The position numbers and the translations under genes were made by a program. The notes under the pieces were generated by a model, which worked only from the letters and a program-made list of their open reading frames with translations, was not told the DNA's origin and made no database searches. DNA of 64,000 nucleotides. It comes from Tritonibacter horizontis. GTDB taxonomy: Bacteria > Pseudomonadota > Alphaproteobacteria > Rhodobacterales > Rhodobacteraceae. Shown piece by piece: positions 25,379 to 35,510 of the stretch; the first letter of the stretch is position 1, and each line of letters opens with the position of its first letter. The stretch lies in the NCBI RefSeq assembly GCF_001518015.1, contig NZ_LPUY01000134.1, positions 33,007 through 97,006 on the forward strand. The letters run 5' to 3'.

Positions 25379-26551
25379 CTAGAGGGTGAGATATTCGACC
25401 AGATCGTCGACCGCGGCGGCAGGCGCATTGGGGGGGTGCAGGACCAAGGCCTCCGCCTGCGCCAGAACCGAAAGAAGCGAGCTGTCCTGATTGTCAAAGG
25501 GCGTCAGACGGTCACCGGTCCACATGGCGCGCATGTAATGGGCGCGGGGGCCGTTTCGCGGCAGGGCAATGGCAAGGGGCGCGCGCTTCAGCCGGTCCGG
25601 CTGGTCCGGCAAGCCCAGCATCGCCTCCACCATCGGAACCACGAAGAGACGGCCGCAAACCATTGCAGACACAGGATTTCCGGGCAGGCCGACCATGGCG
25701 CGCGGGCCGAAACGACCGGCCATCAGAGGCTTTCCGGGGCGCATCGCCACCTTATAGAATGACCGCTCCAGCCCGAGGCTTTGGGCGACGCCGGCCACCA
25801 GATCGTGATCGCCCACCGACGCGCCGCCGATGGTGACCACCAGATCGGCCCCTTCGGCAAGGGTAAAGGCAGTGCGCAACGCGCTGTCGGTGTCGCGCGC
25901 GATCGGCAGCACCCGAACCTCGGCGCCGTGCTGCTCCAGCAGTGCCTTCAGGCCGAAGGTGTTTGAAACGATGATCTGGTCCGGGCCGGGGGTCTGCCCC
26001 GGCATCACAAGCTCGTCGCCGGTCGAGAGCAGTGCGACAACGGGGCGCCGCCGCACAGGGAGCTCTGCGATGTTCATCGCCGCCAATAACGCCACATCGG
26101 CGGGGCTCAGCCGGCGAGGGGCGGTGACCGTCTGGCCGACGGCGAAATCACACCCGCGGGCGCGGATGTTGCTGTTTGTGCCGGGGTCGTTGCTGAGGGT
26201 GATGAGGTCGCCCTTGCGGTGCACATCCTCTTGAATAACCACAAAACTTGCGCCTTGTGGCACCGGCGCGCCGGTAAAGATCCGCACTGCCTGACCGGCG
26301 CCGACACGCCCCTGAAACCCATGGCCTGCGGCGGCTTCACCGACGACCTTGAACATGGCGTGCTGTTCGACCTCGGCCGCGTTCACCGCGTAGCCGTCCA
26401 TCGCCGAAGCATCGAAGGGCGGCTGGTCGCGGCGGGCGGACACAGATGTTGCCAGCACGCGTCCCGCCGTATCGGCGAGGCGCAGGGTTTCCACATCCAG
26501 TGGCTTGACCAGATCCAGCAGCGCAGCCCGCGCGTCGGCAACGGAAATCAT
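25379..26551 (-). CDS. moeA: Molybdopterin molybdotransferase MoeA
   Basis: MoeA (390 residues) inserts molybdate into adenylylated molybdopterin, the last common step of molybdenum cofactor synthesis. Conserved segments include PPFDASAMDGYAV (44-56), the GAPVPQGASFVV block, the VALLSTGDEL motif, the MoCF-type VVTIGGASVGDHD and the GLPGNPVSAMV segment. It begins 3 nt after moaC, and both belong to the trpG-to-moeA transcription unit. Confidence 0.96.
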   Translation of the reverse strand: MISVADARAALLDLVKPLDVETLRLADTAGRVLATSVSARRDQPPFDASAMDGYAVNAAEVEQHAMFKVVGEAAAGHGFQGRVGAGQAVRIFTGAPVPQGASFVVIQEDVHRKGDLITLSNDPGTNSNIRARGCDFAVGQTVTAPRRLSPADVALLAAMNIAELPVRRRPVVALLSTGDELVMPGQTPGPDQIIVSNTFGLKALLEQHGAEVRVLPIARDTDSALRTAFTLAEGADLVVTIGGASVGDHDLVAGVAQSLGLERSFYKVAMRPGKPLMAGRFGPRAMVGLPGNPVSAMVCGRLFVVPMVEAMLGLPDQPDRLKRAPLAIALPRNGPRAHYMRAMWTGDRLTPFDNQDSSLLSVLAQAEALVLHPPNAPAAAVDDLVEYLTL

Positions 26552-26554
26552 CGC

Positions 26555-27025
26555 TCAGGCCTCATAGCGGCCGGATTTGCCGCCGTCCTTCAGCAGCACC
26601 CGGATGCCACCGATTTCCATCGCCTTGTCGACGGCTTTGGCCATGTCATAGACGGTGAGGCAGGCTGTGGAGACCGCTGTCAGCGCCTCCATTTCGACGC
26701 CGGTCTGGCCGGTGGTTTTCACCGTGGCCGCGACCCGCACCCCGGGCAGATCCGGGTCAAGCGTCAGCTCGACCGCGACCTTGGTGATCGGCAGCGGGTG
26801 ACACAGTGGGATCAGATCGGCGGTTTTCTTGGCCCCCATGATGCCGGCGAGGCGCGCGACGGACAGAACATCGCCCTTTTTTGCCCGACCTTCGGCAATG
26901 ATATCAAAGGTGTCCTGCGCCATCTTCACGTGGCCTTCGGCAACGGCAACGCGGGCGGTTACGGCTTTGTCGGAGACATCCACCATATGGGCGTCGCCTT
27001 TCTGATCGAAATGCGTCAGGGCCAT
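26555..27025 (-). CDS. moaC: Cyclic pyranopterin monophosphate synthase
   Basis: MoaC (156 residues) converts the MoaA product 3',8-cH2GTP into cyclic pyranopterin phosphate, the first stable intermediate of molybdenum cofactor synthesis. The conserved LCHPLPI (74-80) and the catalytic helix [19 protein letters not shown] (Asp127, Lys130) are intact. It starts 11 nt after trpC and ends 3 nt before moeA. MoaA itself is not in the window. Confidence 0.97.
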   Translation of the reverse strand: MALTHFDQKGDAHMVDVSDKAVTARVAVAEGHVKMAQDTFDIIAEGRAKKGDVLSVARLAGIMGAKKTADLIPLCHPLPITKVAVELTLDPDLPGVRVAATVKTTGQTGVEMEALTAVSTACLTVYDMAKAVDKAMEIGGIRVLLKDGGKSGRYEA

Positions 27026-27036
27026 GTTTGCGGTCC

Positions 27037-27849
27037 TTAGATGGCGCCGGGGACCAGCGGGTCGGCCAGCAGGGTACGGGTGGCTGCGGTCACGTCCTGT
27101 TGCCGCATCAGGCTTTCGCCGATCAGGAAACTGCGGGCGCCGTAGCGGGCCATATCGGCCAGATCCGCAGGCGTGGACAGGCCGCTTTCACAGACGATGG
27201 ACCGGTCTGGCGGCACCAGTCGCGACAGGTGGCGGGTGGTGTCCAGCGTCGTCTCAAAGGTCTTGAGATTGCGGTTGTTGATCCCCATCAAGGGCGATTT
27301 CAAATGGCAGGCGCGGGTCAGTTCGTCTTCGTTGTGGACCTCCAGCAGCACATCCATGTCCCATTCCAGGGCGCAGGCTTCCAGTTCGGCGGCTTGCTCG
27401 TCGGACACCGAGGCGAGGATGATCAGGATGCAATCGGCGCCCAGGGCGCGGGCCTCGACCACCTGATACGGATCATACATGAAATCCTTGCGCAGGCAGG
27501 GCAGATCGCAGGCGGCACGGGCCTGGACCAGAAAGTCCTTGGCCCCTTGAAAACTGGGCGTATCGGTCAGCACAGAGAGGCAATTGGCGCCGCCCTCGGC
27601 GTAGGCCTGGGCCAGAACCGCCGGATCGAAATCCTCGCGGATCAAGCCCTTGGAGGGGCTGGCTTTCTTGATCTCTGCAATCAGGCCATAGCCTTCGTGG
27701 GTTGCCTTGATCAGCTGATTGGCAAAACCGCGCACGGGGTCGGCGGCGCGGGCCTCTGCCTCCACCTCCGCCAGCGGCTTGGCGGCCTTGTCGGCGGCGA
27801 CCTCTTCGAGTTTGTAGGCCTTGATCTTGTCGAGGATAGTGTCAGACAT
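27037..27849 (-). CDS. trpC: Indole-3-glycerol-phosphate synthase
   Basis: TrpC (270 residues) closes the indole ring in tryptophan synthesis. It is a TIM barrel with [33 protein letters not shown] (catalytic Lys), [20 protein letters not shown] and ESGLSTPAD. It is the monofunctional form, without a TrpF domain. The start is the ATG at 27849, where homology begins. AGGGA lies 9 nt upstream, and the start codon overlaps the end of ung by 8 nt. An in-frame extension to 27975 is a shadow of ung. Confidence 0.97.
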   Translation of the reverse strand: MSDTILDKIKAYKLEEVAADKAAKPLAEVEAEARAADPVRGFANQLIKATHEGYGLIAEIKKASPSKGLIREDFDPAVLAQAYAEGGANCLSVLTDTPSFQGAKDFLVQARAACDLPCLRKDFMYDPYQVVEARALGADCILIILASVSDEQAAELEACALEWDMDVLLEVHNEDELTRACHLKSPLMGINNRNLKTFETTLDTTRHLSRLVPPDRSIVCESGLSTPADLADMARYGARSFLIGESLMRQQDVTAATRTLLADPLVPGAI

Positions 27850-28564
27850 CGGTAGGGTTCCCTGGGTTTGCCGGCGCTTGAGGGGCCGGTGGCTCGGTCC
27901 ATGAAATGGCCGTCTCACCGCGCGCGGCAAGCCATGCGTTGATCGCCGAAAACGGGCGCGAGCCGAAAAATCCACGCCGTGCGGACAACGGCGATGGGTG
28001 GGCCGTCCTGAGGATCAGGTGATCGCCGGGACGGATGTGTTTTTCAAGCGCCTGCGCCTGATTGCCCCACAGGACATAGGCGGTGGGGCGGCGCGAGGTG
28101 TGTTGCAGAACCTGATGCGCCAGCGCCTGCCAGCTAAGCGCCTTGTGGCCATTGGGGGTTCCGGCGGGCACGCTCAGAACAGTGTTCAACAACAAAACCC
28201 CCTGACGCGCCCATGGGCGCAGGTCGGCGGTCTTGGGACATGCACCAAGATCGGCCTGCATCTCTTTGAAAATATTGGCAAGAGACCGGGGCAGGGGATG
28301 GACATCTGGTGCGGCCGAAAAGGCAAGCCCATGGGCATGGCCGGGGGTCGGATAGGGATCCTGGCCGAGGATCACAACACGGGTCAGGTCTGGCGGCGTC
28401 AGCTGAAATGCGGCAAACCGCTGCGCGGCGGGCGGCAACACCGGCCGAGGTTCGGCCGCAAGGGCCGCCTCGATGCCCGGCAGGGTCTCGCGGAAGAACG
28501 CCAGATCCGCCCAGCCGCCCAGCCGGGCGTCCAGCGTCGACTGAGGCTCCGCCAGTGCCATCAT
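27842..28564 (-). CDS. ung: Uracil-DNA glycosylase, family 1
   Basis: UDG (240 residues) removes uracil from DNA. The water-activating motif is [17 protein letters not shown] (67-83, catalytic Asp69). The DNA-intercalation motif [18 protein letters not shown] begins near residue 191. The usual GQDPYH has Pro in place of His here. The C-terminus ends in a Pro/Ala-rich tail. Its ATG overlaps the trpD stop (ATGA), and its end overlaps trpC. A repair gene is thus built into the trp operon by translational coupling on both sides. Confidence 0.94.
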   Translation of the reverse strand: MMALAEPQSTLDARLGGWADLAFFRETLPGIEAALAAEPRPVLPPAAQRFAAFQLTPPDLTRVVILGQDPYPTPGHAHGLAFSAAPDVHPLPRSLANIFKEMQADLGACPKTADLRPWARQGVLLLNTVLSVPAGTPNGHKALSWQALAHQVLQHTSRRPTAYVLWGNQAQALEKHIRPGDHLILRTAHPSPLSARRGFFGSRPFSAINAWLAARGETAISWTEPPAPQAPANPGNPTDV

Positions 28565-29583
28565 GCCGCCTCTGAGGTAATCCGGGCGACCTCGGTGATT
28601 TTCTGCAACGCGGCTCCACTGTCGATCGCTTCGGCCGCGCGTTCGGCGCCTTCCTTCAGCGTGCCGACGACCCCGGCAACCACCTGTGCAGCGGCGGAAT
28701 TCAACAGCACCGCATCGCGGTAGGCCGAAGCCTCCCCGTTCAGCAGGGCGCGAAACGCCTGCGCGTTCTCGCTGGGGCTGCCGCCCAGGATGTCCTCGAA
28801 GGGGTGCACCGGCAGGCCGGCCTCTTCGGGGTGGACCTCAAACTCTGACAGCGTGCCATCCTCGTTGACGGCGCAGACCCAGCTGACGCCGGTAATGGTC
28901 AGCTCGTCGGTGCCATCAGAGCCATGCACAAGCCAGGCTTTTTCGCTGCCGAGCTGTTGCAGGGTTTCCGCCATCGGCCGGATCAGGTCGCGGCTGAAGG
29001 CGCCCGTCAGCTGGCGGGTCACCCCGGCGGGATTGGTCAGCGGCCCGAGGATATTGAAGATCGTGCGGGTGCCCAATTCCTGACGGGTGGGCATGACATG
29101 GGCGATGGCCGGGTGGTGCATCGGCGCCATCATAAAGCCGATCCCGGCTTCGTTCAGCGACTTTTCCACCACTTTGGGGCCGACCATGACCTTGATCCCC
29201 ATTTCGCCCAAGGCATCCGCCGCGCCGGATTTGGACGACAGGTTGCGGTTGCCGTGCTTGGCCACCGGCACGCCCGTCCCGGCCACCACAAAGGCGGTGG
29301 CGGTGGAGATATTCAGCGTCCCCTTGCCGTCGCCACCGGTGCCGACGATGTCCATCGCGCCCGCCGGGGCGGTGACCTTGTGGCATTTGGCGCGCATCAC
29401 TGCGGCCGCGGCGGCGTATTCGTCCACCGTTTCACCGCGCGTGCGCAGCGCCATCAGCAGGCCGCCGATCTGGCTCGGGGTGGCCTCGCCGTTGAACAGC
29501 GCGGAAAACGCGGTCTCTGCTTCGGCGCGGGTCAGGGCACGATCGGCGGCAATGCCGATCAGGGGCTTCAGCGCATCACTCAT
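28561..29583 (-). CDS. trpD: Anthranilate phosphoribosyltransferase
   Basis: TrpD (340 residues) joins anthranilate to PRPP. The PRPP-binding [18 protein letters not shown] motif is present, along with [17 protein letters not shown] and the [10 protein letters not shown] segment that lines the anthranilate tunnel. The start is the ATG at 29583, overlapping the trpG stop by ATGA. The longer frame up to 29925 is antiparallel to family homology and runs through trpG. Its stop overlaps the ung ATG. Confidence 0.97.
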   Translation of the reverse strand: MSDALKPLIGIAADRALTRAEAETAFSALFNGEATPSQIGGLLMALRTRGETVDEYAAAAAVMRAKCHKVTAPAGAMDIVGTGGDGKGTLNISTATAFVVAGTGVPVAKHGNRNLSSKSGAADALGEMGIKVMVGPKVVEKSLNEAGIGFMMAPMHHPAIAHVMPTRQELGTRTIFNILGPLTNPAGVTRQLTGAFSRDLIRPMAETLQQLGSEKAWLVHGSDGTDELTITGVSWVCAVNEDGTLSEFEVHPEEAGLPVHPFEDILGGSPSENAQAFRALLNGEASAYRDAVLLNSAAAQVVAGVVGTLKEGAERAAEAIDSGAALQKITEVARITSEAA

Positions 29584-30161
29584 GCCGGAACCTTCATTTC
29601 GTTCAGGAAATTCTGCAAGAGCGCATGCCCGTGCTCGGAGGCGATCGATTCCGGGTGGAATTGAACGCCGTGGATCGGCAGCGTCTTGTGCTGCAGGCCC
29701 ATGATGGTGCCGTCTTCCAGCTCTGCCGTTACCTCTAGGCAATCGGGCAGGCTGTCGCGTTCCACCACCAACGAGTGATAGCGGGTCGCGGCAAACGGCG
29801 AGGGCAGCCCGTGAAACAGACCGGTGTTCTGGTGCTGGACCTTGCCCATCTTGCCATGAACGATCTCGTGGCAGCGCACGACCTTGCCGCCGAAGGATTG
29901 ACCGATGGTCTGGTGACCAAGGCAAACGCCCAGCAGGGGGGTGCGCGTCGCCGCCGCCGCTTCGGTCAGCGCCAGACAGATCCCGGCCTGATCCGGATCG
30001 CAGGGACCGGGGCTGAGCAGGATGCCGGCGGGGTTCATTGCCATGGCCTGCTGGACATCCAACGCATCGTTTCGCCAGACCTCGATCTCGGCGCCCAATT
30101 CGCCGAGGTAATGCACGAGATTATAGGTGAAGGAGTCGTAGTTGTCGATTAGCAGCAACAT
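29580..30161 (-). CDS. trpG: Anthranilate synthase glutaminase component
   Basis: TrpG (193 residues) is the class I glutamine amidotransferase that feeds ammonia to TrpE. The catalytic triad is Cys80 in LLGVCLGHQ and His169/Glu171 in GVQFHPES. The first gene of the trpG-trpD-ung-trpC-moaC-moeA unit, it starts at the ATG at 30161. Its partner trpE is 3.8 kb upstream on the same strand, beyond two plus-strand genes. The family start [11 protein letters not shown] fixes the N-terminus. Confidence 0.97.
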   Translation of the reverse strand: MLLLIDNYDSFTYNLVHYLGELGAEIEVWRNDALDVQQAMAMNPAGILLSPGPCDPDQAGICLALTEAAAATRTPLLGVCLGHQTIGQSFGGKVVRCHEIVHGKMGKVQHQNTGLFHGLPSPFAATRYHSLVVERDSLPDCLEVTAELEDGTIMGLQHKTLPIHGVQFHPESIASEHGHALLQNFLNEMKVPA

Positions 30162-30379
30162 CTTGGCACGCTCTTTTAAGGGTGGCGGGCCGGGGCCACG
30201 CCGAGATATAGTGGACGAACCATACATGTTCAGGGATGCAGGGCAGCGTCAAGGGCACATCCGGCAGACAACCGCATCCGGGCGTCGTTCGTGCGGTTGG
30301 ACACGCGGCGGGATCCGAACAGGATGGCAGCCTAAAACGGGCAGCGCAGAACGGGCACAGGACAGAAGGCGACACAGGC

Positions 30380-31951
30380 ATGCGAGGATTTCTGGGAGGC
30401 GTGAGCACAGGGGCACTGGTGGCGATGGCCGGTGCGGCAATCTGGTCGCTGTCGGCCCCATTGCCACGCCCCATTGATGTGTCCGGCGACACCCCGGCGC
30501 CGATTCTGGCCCCGCGCGAGAATAGCGCCCTGCCGCAGGACAGGCCCGGTGCGGATTCCGACGTGGTCGAGGTCGCGCCCGTTGCGCCGCAGGATCACGC
30601 CGGGGCCGACGATGGCAGCCCGGAGGACATTGATCAGGACGCACCGGACAGGCCCGAGGTGACCACCGCCGTGAGCGACGTGGACAGTGCCCGGACCACC
30701 GCGGCGTTGGAGACCTCCGATATTGCGCCAGAAATCCGCGCGGGCACCGATACGCCGGTGGCGCCGGTACCGCAGGAGAGCGGCGAAACGCTGGTGGCTC
30801 CGGGTGCGGAAACCCTGCCGGAGGCGCCCGCCGCATCGGTGGCCGCACCGCAAGCCGCAACGGATGTCGCCCCCGGAATGCAGGCCCCCGATACCGGCTC
30901 TGACGTGGCGGCGGTGACGGATCAGGCCACACAGGACAGTGAAACCGATGCGGCCTCGGACGCAGAGGGCACCACGCCGCAACCGCAAGCCCCGGTGGTG
31001 TTGAACCCCGATCTGGGCGCGCCGCCCGACACCACTTTGCCGCCCAGCATTGCCCTGCCGGCCCCGACGCCCGAGGTCCAGTCGGATCGCGCCCAATCGG
31101 ATGTGGCAGAGCCGGAGCCTGGTTCCGACGAAAGGACCCAGCGCATTGCCGATCTGCCCCAGGCCAACAGCAACCCTGCCGGTGACGGGCCCCGCGTCGG
31201 AACCCGGGTCGTACCGCTGACCGAACGGGACACGCCCGGCACCGATCAGCCAGAGGCCGACGATCTGACGCCCTTCGCGCGCAACTCCGAACCGGTCGGG
31301 GCGCTGACAGACCTGCCGATGATGTCGATCGTGCTGATCGAGGAAGAAGGCGCCGTTGGCGCCGAGGCTCTGGCCGATTTCCCTTATCCGCTGGCCTTTG
31401 CAATCGACCCCAGCGACCCCAAGGCGGTGGAGCGGATGGCGGCCCGCCGTGCCGCGGGGTTTGAGGTCATGATTCTCGCCGATCTCCCGCGGGAGGCCAG
31501 CCCGCAGGATGCCGAAACGGCGCTTCCGATCTGGTTTGATCGCTTGCCCGGCGCATTGGGGGTGCTGGAGGGCATCGACACCGGCGTTCAGGGCAACCGG
31601 CCGCTGGCCGATCAGGTCGCCACCATTGTGCAGGATGCCGGCTATGGCCTGGTGCTGCAGGACAACGGGCTGAACACGGTGCAGAAAATGGCGCTCCGGG
31701 AGGGTGTTCCGGCCGGGGTGGTGTTTCGGGATTTCGACGGCGCCGGGCAGGATCCGCGCGCCATGCGCCGGTTCCTGGATCAGGCCGCGTTTCGCGCCGG
31801 ACAGGAGGGCGGCGTCGTGATGCTGGGGCGGCTGAAGCCGGATACCATTTCTGCCCTGTTGGTCTGGGGGTTGCAGGATCGCGCCAGTACCGTGGCGCTG
31901 GTGCCGGTCTCCGCAACATTGAAACGGCTGCTTGATCCACTCGACAATTGA
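30380..31951 (+). CDS. YibQ-like divergent polysaccharide deacetylase with long low-complexity linker
   Basis: This 523-residue protein has three parts: an N-terminal membrane anchor (about 3-22, FLGGVSTGALVAMAGAAIWSL), a 280-residue Ala/Pro/Asp/Glu-rich linker (about 25-305), and a C-terminal divergent polysaccharide deacetylase domain (about 309-520; PYPLAFAIDPSDP, EVMILADLP, YGLVLQDNGLNT, GGVVMLGRLKP). The fold is that of the NodB family, but activity of the YibQ group is not established. The linker could span the periplasm or peptidoglycan. The ATG at 30380 starts the anchor. It is divergent from trpG and lies with the chemoreceptor gene between the two halves of the trp set. Confidence 0.82.
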   Translation: MRGFLGGVSTGALVAMAGAAIWSLSAPLPRPIDVSGDTPAPILAPRENSALPQDRPGADSDVVEVAPVAPQDHAGADDGSPEDIDQDAPDRPEVTTAVSDVDSARTTAALETSDIAPEIRAGTDTPVAPVPQESGETLVAPGAETLPEAPAASVAAPQAATDVAPGMQAPDTGSDVAAVTDQATQDSETDAASDAEGTTPQPQAPVVLNPDLGAPPDTTLPPSIALPAPTPEVQSDRAQSDVAEPEPGSDERTQRIADLPQANSNPAGDGPRVGTRVVPLTERDTPGTDQPEADDLTPFARNSEPVGALTDLPMMSIVLIEEEGAVGAEALADFPYPLAFAIDPSDPKAVERMAARRAAGFEVMILADLPREASPQDAETALPIWFDRLPGALGVLEGIDTGVQGNRPLADQVATIVQDAGYGLVLQDNGLNTVQKMALREGVPAGVVFRDFDGAGQDPRAMRRFLDQAAFRAGQEGGVVMLGRLKPDTISALLVWGLQDRASTVALVPVSATLKRLLDPLDN

Positions 31952-32118
31952 AGTCGTAAATTACCTCAATTTGTGTTTGTGCCGCACGCTAGTGTTGCGC
32001 CAGCGTTTTCCCAGAGAGCGCTGCGATATTAATGCGTGAATTCGAACTTCGTTATGTACTTTGTTAACGCGCCCCTTTGCAGGTTCTTTCATGCATTGAA
32101 TTAATGAGGGGCTCCTTG

Positions 32119-33912
32119 ATGTTTCGTCATGTCCATATGAAGGTCCGATTGGCGTTTTCCGGCTGCGTCTGTATCTTTGCCGTAATCGTGCTTTCCGGAA
32201 TGGCGATCTATAGCCTTTGGCAAAGCGAGCTTGAATTGGAAAACCAGATCCGGCTGACCAATGCACTGCGCCATGAAATGACAGTGGATATGATGCATGA
32301 CTCGGTCGAAGCGAGCGTGTTGTATGCGATTGTCATCGGCGAACAGGCAACAAGCGATGAAAAATCGCATGTGCTCGAAAAGCTCGAAACAGATATTGCC
32401 AGCCTCGAAGCCGGCCTGCAGGCGCTGCGCGGGATAGACCTGAACCCAAAAGCGACGATGTTGTTGAACGATGTGGCACCGCTTTTTGAGCCGTTTGAAA
32501 AACAGGCGCTTGAGATTGCAACCTTGGCCTTTTCAGACGTGGCCGGCGCCACCGCAAAGCTGGACCAATTCATGCAGGTTTTTGAACAGCTTGAAATCGG
32601 ATTGGAACCTTTGGGCTCCGTCATCAAGGATGTGTCTCAGGCGGCTTCAAAAGCGGCGCGCAACCACGAAATGGCAATGCTGTTTGGAAATGTTTTGTTT
32701 TCCAGTTTCATGGTGGTGGTGATGATCTGGAATGTCCGCATTATTACACTCAGCATTACCAAACCGATCGAACGACTGCGTGCCGCCTTGAAAGAAGTGG
32801 CAGAAGGTGATTTTGGTCTGAAAATTGCCGATATCATGCGCAATGACGATTTCGGCGATATAGCCCGCGATATTGATGCCGTATCCGACCGGGTGCTTGT
32901 CGCCTTTGAGGAGCAGGCAGACCTGCGTCGCCAGGGCGAGGTGATTATTGCTCGTCTGCGGGACGGGTTGCGGCGGCTGGCCGATGGGGATCTGGGCGAC
33001 CGGATTGAAGAGCCGTTCAACGAAACCTATGATCCCTTGCGGATCCATTACAACGAAACGGTGGACCGGTTGAACGAACTGGTCTCTGAAGTTGTGCTCG
33101 CAACCAACAAGATCCGCGAGCAATCGGATCGGATCAGCTCTGACTCCCAGGACCTGTCTCGTCGCACCGAAAGCCAGGCGGCAACGCTGGAGGAAACCGC
33201 AGCCGCGCTGGAAGAGATGACCGCCAGTGTCAACACATCGGCAGAGAACGCGCGCCAGATCGAAGCCGCGGTGGCCAGCGCCCGTCAGGACGTCGAACAA
33301 AGCGGTGTCGTGGTGCGCGGCGCGGTCTCCGCCATGAGCGCCATCGAGAAATCGTCAGAAAAGATCTCTCGGATCATCGGCGTGATCGACGACATCGCCT
33401 TTCAGACCGGGTTGCTGGCCCTGAATGCGGGCGTCGAGGCCGCGCGGGCAGGGGAGGTCGGACGTGGTTTTTCCGTCGTGGCATCAGAAGTCCGTGTTCT
33501 GGCCCATCGTGCGTCTGACGCAGCCAACGAGATCAAGATTCTGATCGACGACAGCAGCGCCCACGTAAAAGACGGCGTGACCCAGGTCCGCAGCACCGGC
33601 GATGCGCTCAACGGCGTGGTGGTCCAGGTTGGCAGTATTTCGGAACTGATGTCGGGGATATCCAACGAAGCGACCGAACAGGCCCAGGGCATCAGCGAGG
33701 TCAATATCGGCGTGTCGCAACTCGATCAGGTAACCCAAGAGAACGTGTCCATGGTCGAAAACTCCGACCAATCCATCCAGCGGATGACCCAGGAGACCAT
33801 CCGCCTGTCCGAACTTGTGGGCCAGTTCAAACTGCGCGGCCAGCGGCGATTCCTCCAGGATGAGATCTTTGACATCAGCCTGGAGGAATCGCCGCTGCCG
33901 CTCAGCGCCTGA
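32119..33912 (+). CDS. Methyl-accepting chemotaxis protein
   Basis: This 597-residue transducer has TM1 (about 11-33), a periplasmic helical sensor of about 150 residues, TM2 (about 189-207), HAMP (TKPIERLRAALKEVAEGDF and a second HAMP-like segment with RLADGDLGDRI), and a signalling coiled coil. The hairpin tip IDDIAFQTGLLALNAGVEAARAGEVGRGFSVVASEVR, read in overlapping blocks, starts near 423. No CheB/CheR-binding pentapeptide is seen; the C-terminus is LPLSA. The ATG at 32119 follows GAGGGGC. The 5' half is visibly richer in A and T than its neighbours, consistent with acquisition. The ligand is unknown. Confidence 0.93.
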   Translation: MFRHVHMKVRLAFSGCVCIFAVIVLSGMAIYSLWQSELELENQIRLTNALRHEMTVDMMHDSVEASVLYAIVIGEQATSDEKSHVLEKLETDIASLEAGLQALRGIDLNPKATMLLNDVAPLFEPFEKQALEIATLAFSDVAGATAKLDQFMQVFEQLEIGLEPLGSVIKDVSQAASKAARNHEMAMLFGNVLFSSFMVVVMIWNVRIITLSITKPIERLRAALKEVAEGDFGLKIADIMRNDDFGDIARDIDAVSDRVLVAFEEQADLRRQGEVIIARLRDGLRRLADGDLGDRIEEPFNETYDPLRIHYNETVDRLNELVSEVVLATNKIREQSDRISSDSQDLSRRTESQAATLEETAAALEEMTASVNTSAENARQIEAAVASARQDVEQSGVVVRGAVSAMSAIEKSSEKISRIIGVIDDIAFQTGLLALNAGVEAARAGEVGRGFSVVASEVRVLAHRASDAANEIKILIDDSSAHVKDGVTQVRSTGDALNGVVVQVGSISELMSGISNEATEQAQGISEVNIGVSQLDQVTQENVSMVENSDQSIQRMTQETIRLSELVGQFKLRGQRRFLQDEIFDISLEESPLPLSA

Positions 33913-33974
33913 CTGTCGCGCCCGTCTGTGGCCTAGGCTGCACGGGTCTGATCTGCCTCTCGGGTGCGCCGTCC

Positions 33975-35486
33975 CTAGCGATTGCCGTTGCCGGTAAAGC
34001 GGGAGGCATCGGCGGCTGCACGCCGGATGGCGTTGGATTTGTGGACCGTCTCCATATATTCTGCTTCCGGGTCGCTGTCGTAAACGACACCGCCGCCAGC
34101 CTGAATATAGAGCTTTTGATCCTGCACGATGGCGGTGCGCAGCGCGATACACATATCCATGTCGCCGCCGGCGCTGAAATAGCCGACGCCGCCGCCATAG
34201 ACACCGCGTTTTTCCGGTTCCAGCTCGTCGATGATTTCCATGGCACGAACCTTTGGGGCGCCCGAGACCGTTCCGGCCGGCATTCCGGCAAAAAAGGCAT
34301 CCAGCGCGTCCTTGTCCTCGTGCAGCTCTCCGACGACGTTAGACACGATATGCATCACGTGGCTGTAGCGTTCGATGATGAACTCTTCGGTCGGACGCAC
34401 GGTGCCGATCTTGGCGACCCGGCCGACATCGTTGCGACCAAGATCGAGCAGCATCAAATGCTCGGCCAGTTCCTTTTTGTCGGCTAGAAGCTCCAGCTCC
34501 AGCGCCTTGTCCTCTTCGGGGGTGGCGCCGCGCGGACGGGTGCCTGCGATCGGTCGGATGGTGATTTCATTACCAAAGACCCGCACCAGAATTTCGGGCG
34601 AGGCCCCGATGACCTGAAATCCGCCAAAGTTGAAGTAGAACATGAAGGGCGAGGGATTGGTCCGCCGCAGACTCCGGTAGAGTGCAAAGGGCGGTTGCGG
34701 AAAATCCTGGGTCCAGCGCTGCGCGGGCACCACCTGAAAGATGTCGCCGGCGCGAATGTAGTCCTTGGCTTTGTCGACGGCGGCCATGTACTCGGCCTTG
34801 GTAAAGTTGGACACGGGCGGCGCGATCTCCTGGGCGTCGCCCAGGTCGCGGGTCTCGGCCGGCATCGCGCGTTCCAGATCGCGCACCGCATCCATCACCC
34901 GTTCCGCCGCCTGGGCATAGGCCGCGCGCGCGGACTGACCGTCGCTGACCCAGGCTGGGGAGACCACGGTGACCTCTCCCTTGACCCCGTCCAGCACGGC
35001 CACGACGGAAGGGCGGATCATCACCGCATCGGGCAGGCTGAGCGGGTCCGGGTTCACATTCGGCAGATGTTCGACATGGCGGATCATGTCATAGCCGAGG
35101 TAGCCAAACAGGCCCGCCGCCGCCTGCGGCAGATCCTCGGGCAGGTCGATCCGGCTTTCGGCCAGAAGCGCGCGCAGGGTGTCCAGTGGATTGCCGTCCT
35201 GCGGCGTGAACGCCTCTGCATCGAACCGCGCGGCGCGGTTGATGTCCGACCTTTCGCCAGAGGCACGCCAGATCAGATCCGGCTTCATCCCGATAATGGA
35301 ATAGCGCCCCCGCACCTCGCCGCCGGTCACCGATTCCAGCATGAAGGCGTCCTTTTGGGCGCCTGTCAGCTTCAACATCAGGGAGACGGGCGTGTCGAGA
35401 TCGGCCGCCAACCGGGTGTAGACCACCTGATTTTCACCGGCGTCATAGGATTTGGCGAAGGTGTCGAAGTCGGGGATCAGGGCCAT
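33975..35486 (-). CDS. trpE: Anthranilate synthase component I
   Basis: TrpE (503 residues) converts chorismate to anthranilate with ammonia from TrpG. The N-terminal feedback-binding LES-type motif is seen as FMLESVTGGEVRGRYS. The chorismate-binding core has PSPFMFYFNFGG, ASPEILVRV, RPIAGTRPRG, HLMLLDLGRND, the SHVMHIVSNV segment and GAPKVRAMEIIDELE. It starts 24 nt after ppiD and shares that transcript. Its usual downstream partner trpG is displaced by 3.8 kb. Confidence 0.97.
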   Translation of the reverse strand: MALIPDFDTFAKSYDAGENQVVYTRLAADLDTPVSLMLKLTGAQKDAFMLESVTGGEVRGRYSIIGMKPDLIWRASGERSDINRAARFDAEAFTPQDGNPLDTLRALLAESRIDLPEDLPQAAAGLFGYLGYDMIRHVEHLPNVNPDPLSLPDAVMIRPSVVAVLDGVKGEVTVVSPAWVSDGQSARAAYAQAAERVMDAVRDLERAMPAETRDLGDAQEIAPPVSNFTKAEYMAAVDKAKDYIRAGDIFQVVPAQRWTQDFPQPPFALYRSLRRTNPSPFMFYFNFGGFQVIGASPEILVRVFGNEITIRPIAGTRPRGATPEEDKALELELLADKKELAEHLMLLDLGRNDVGRVAKIGTVRPTEEFIIERYSHVMHIVSNVVGELHEDKDALDAFFAGMPAGTVSGAPKVRAMEIIDELEPEKRGVYGGGVGYFSAGGDMDMCIALRTAIVQDQKLYIQAGGGVVYDSDPEAEYMETVHKSNAIRRAAADASRFTGNGNR

Positions 35487-35510
35487 GGGAGCGCGTGCCT
35501 TGCGGTCAGG

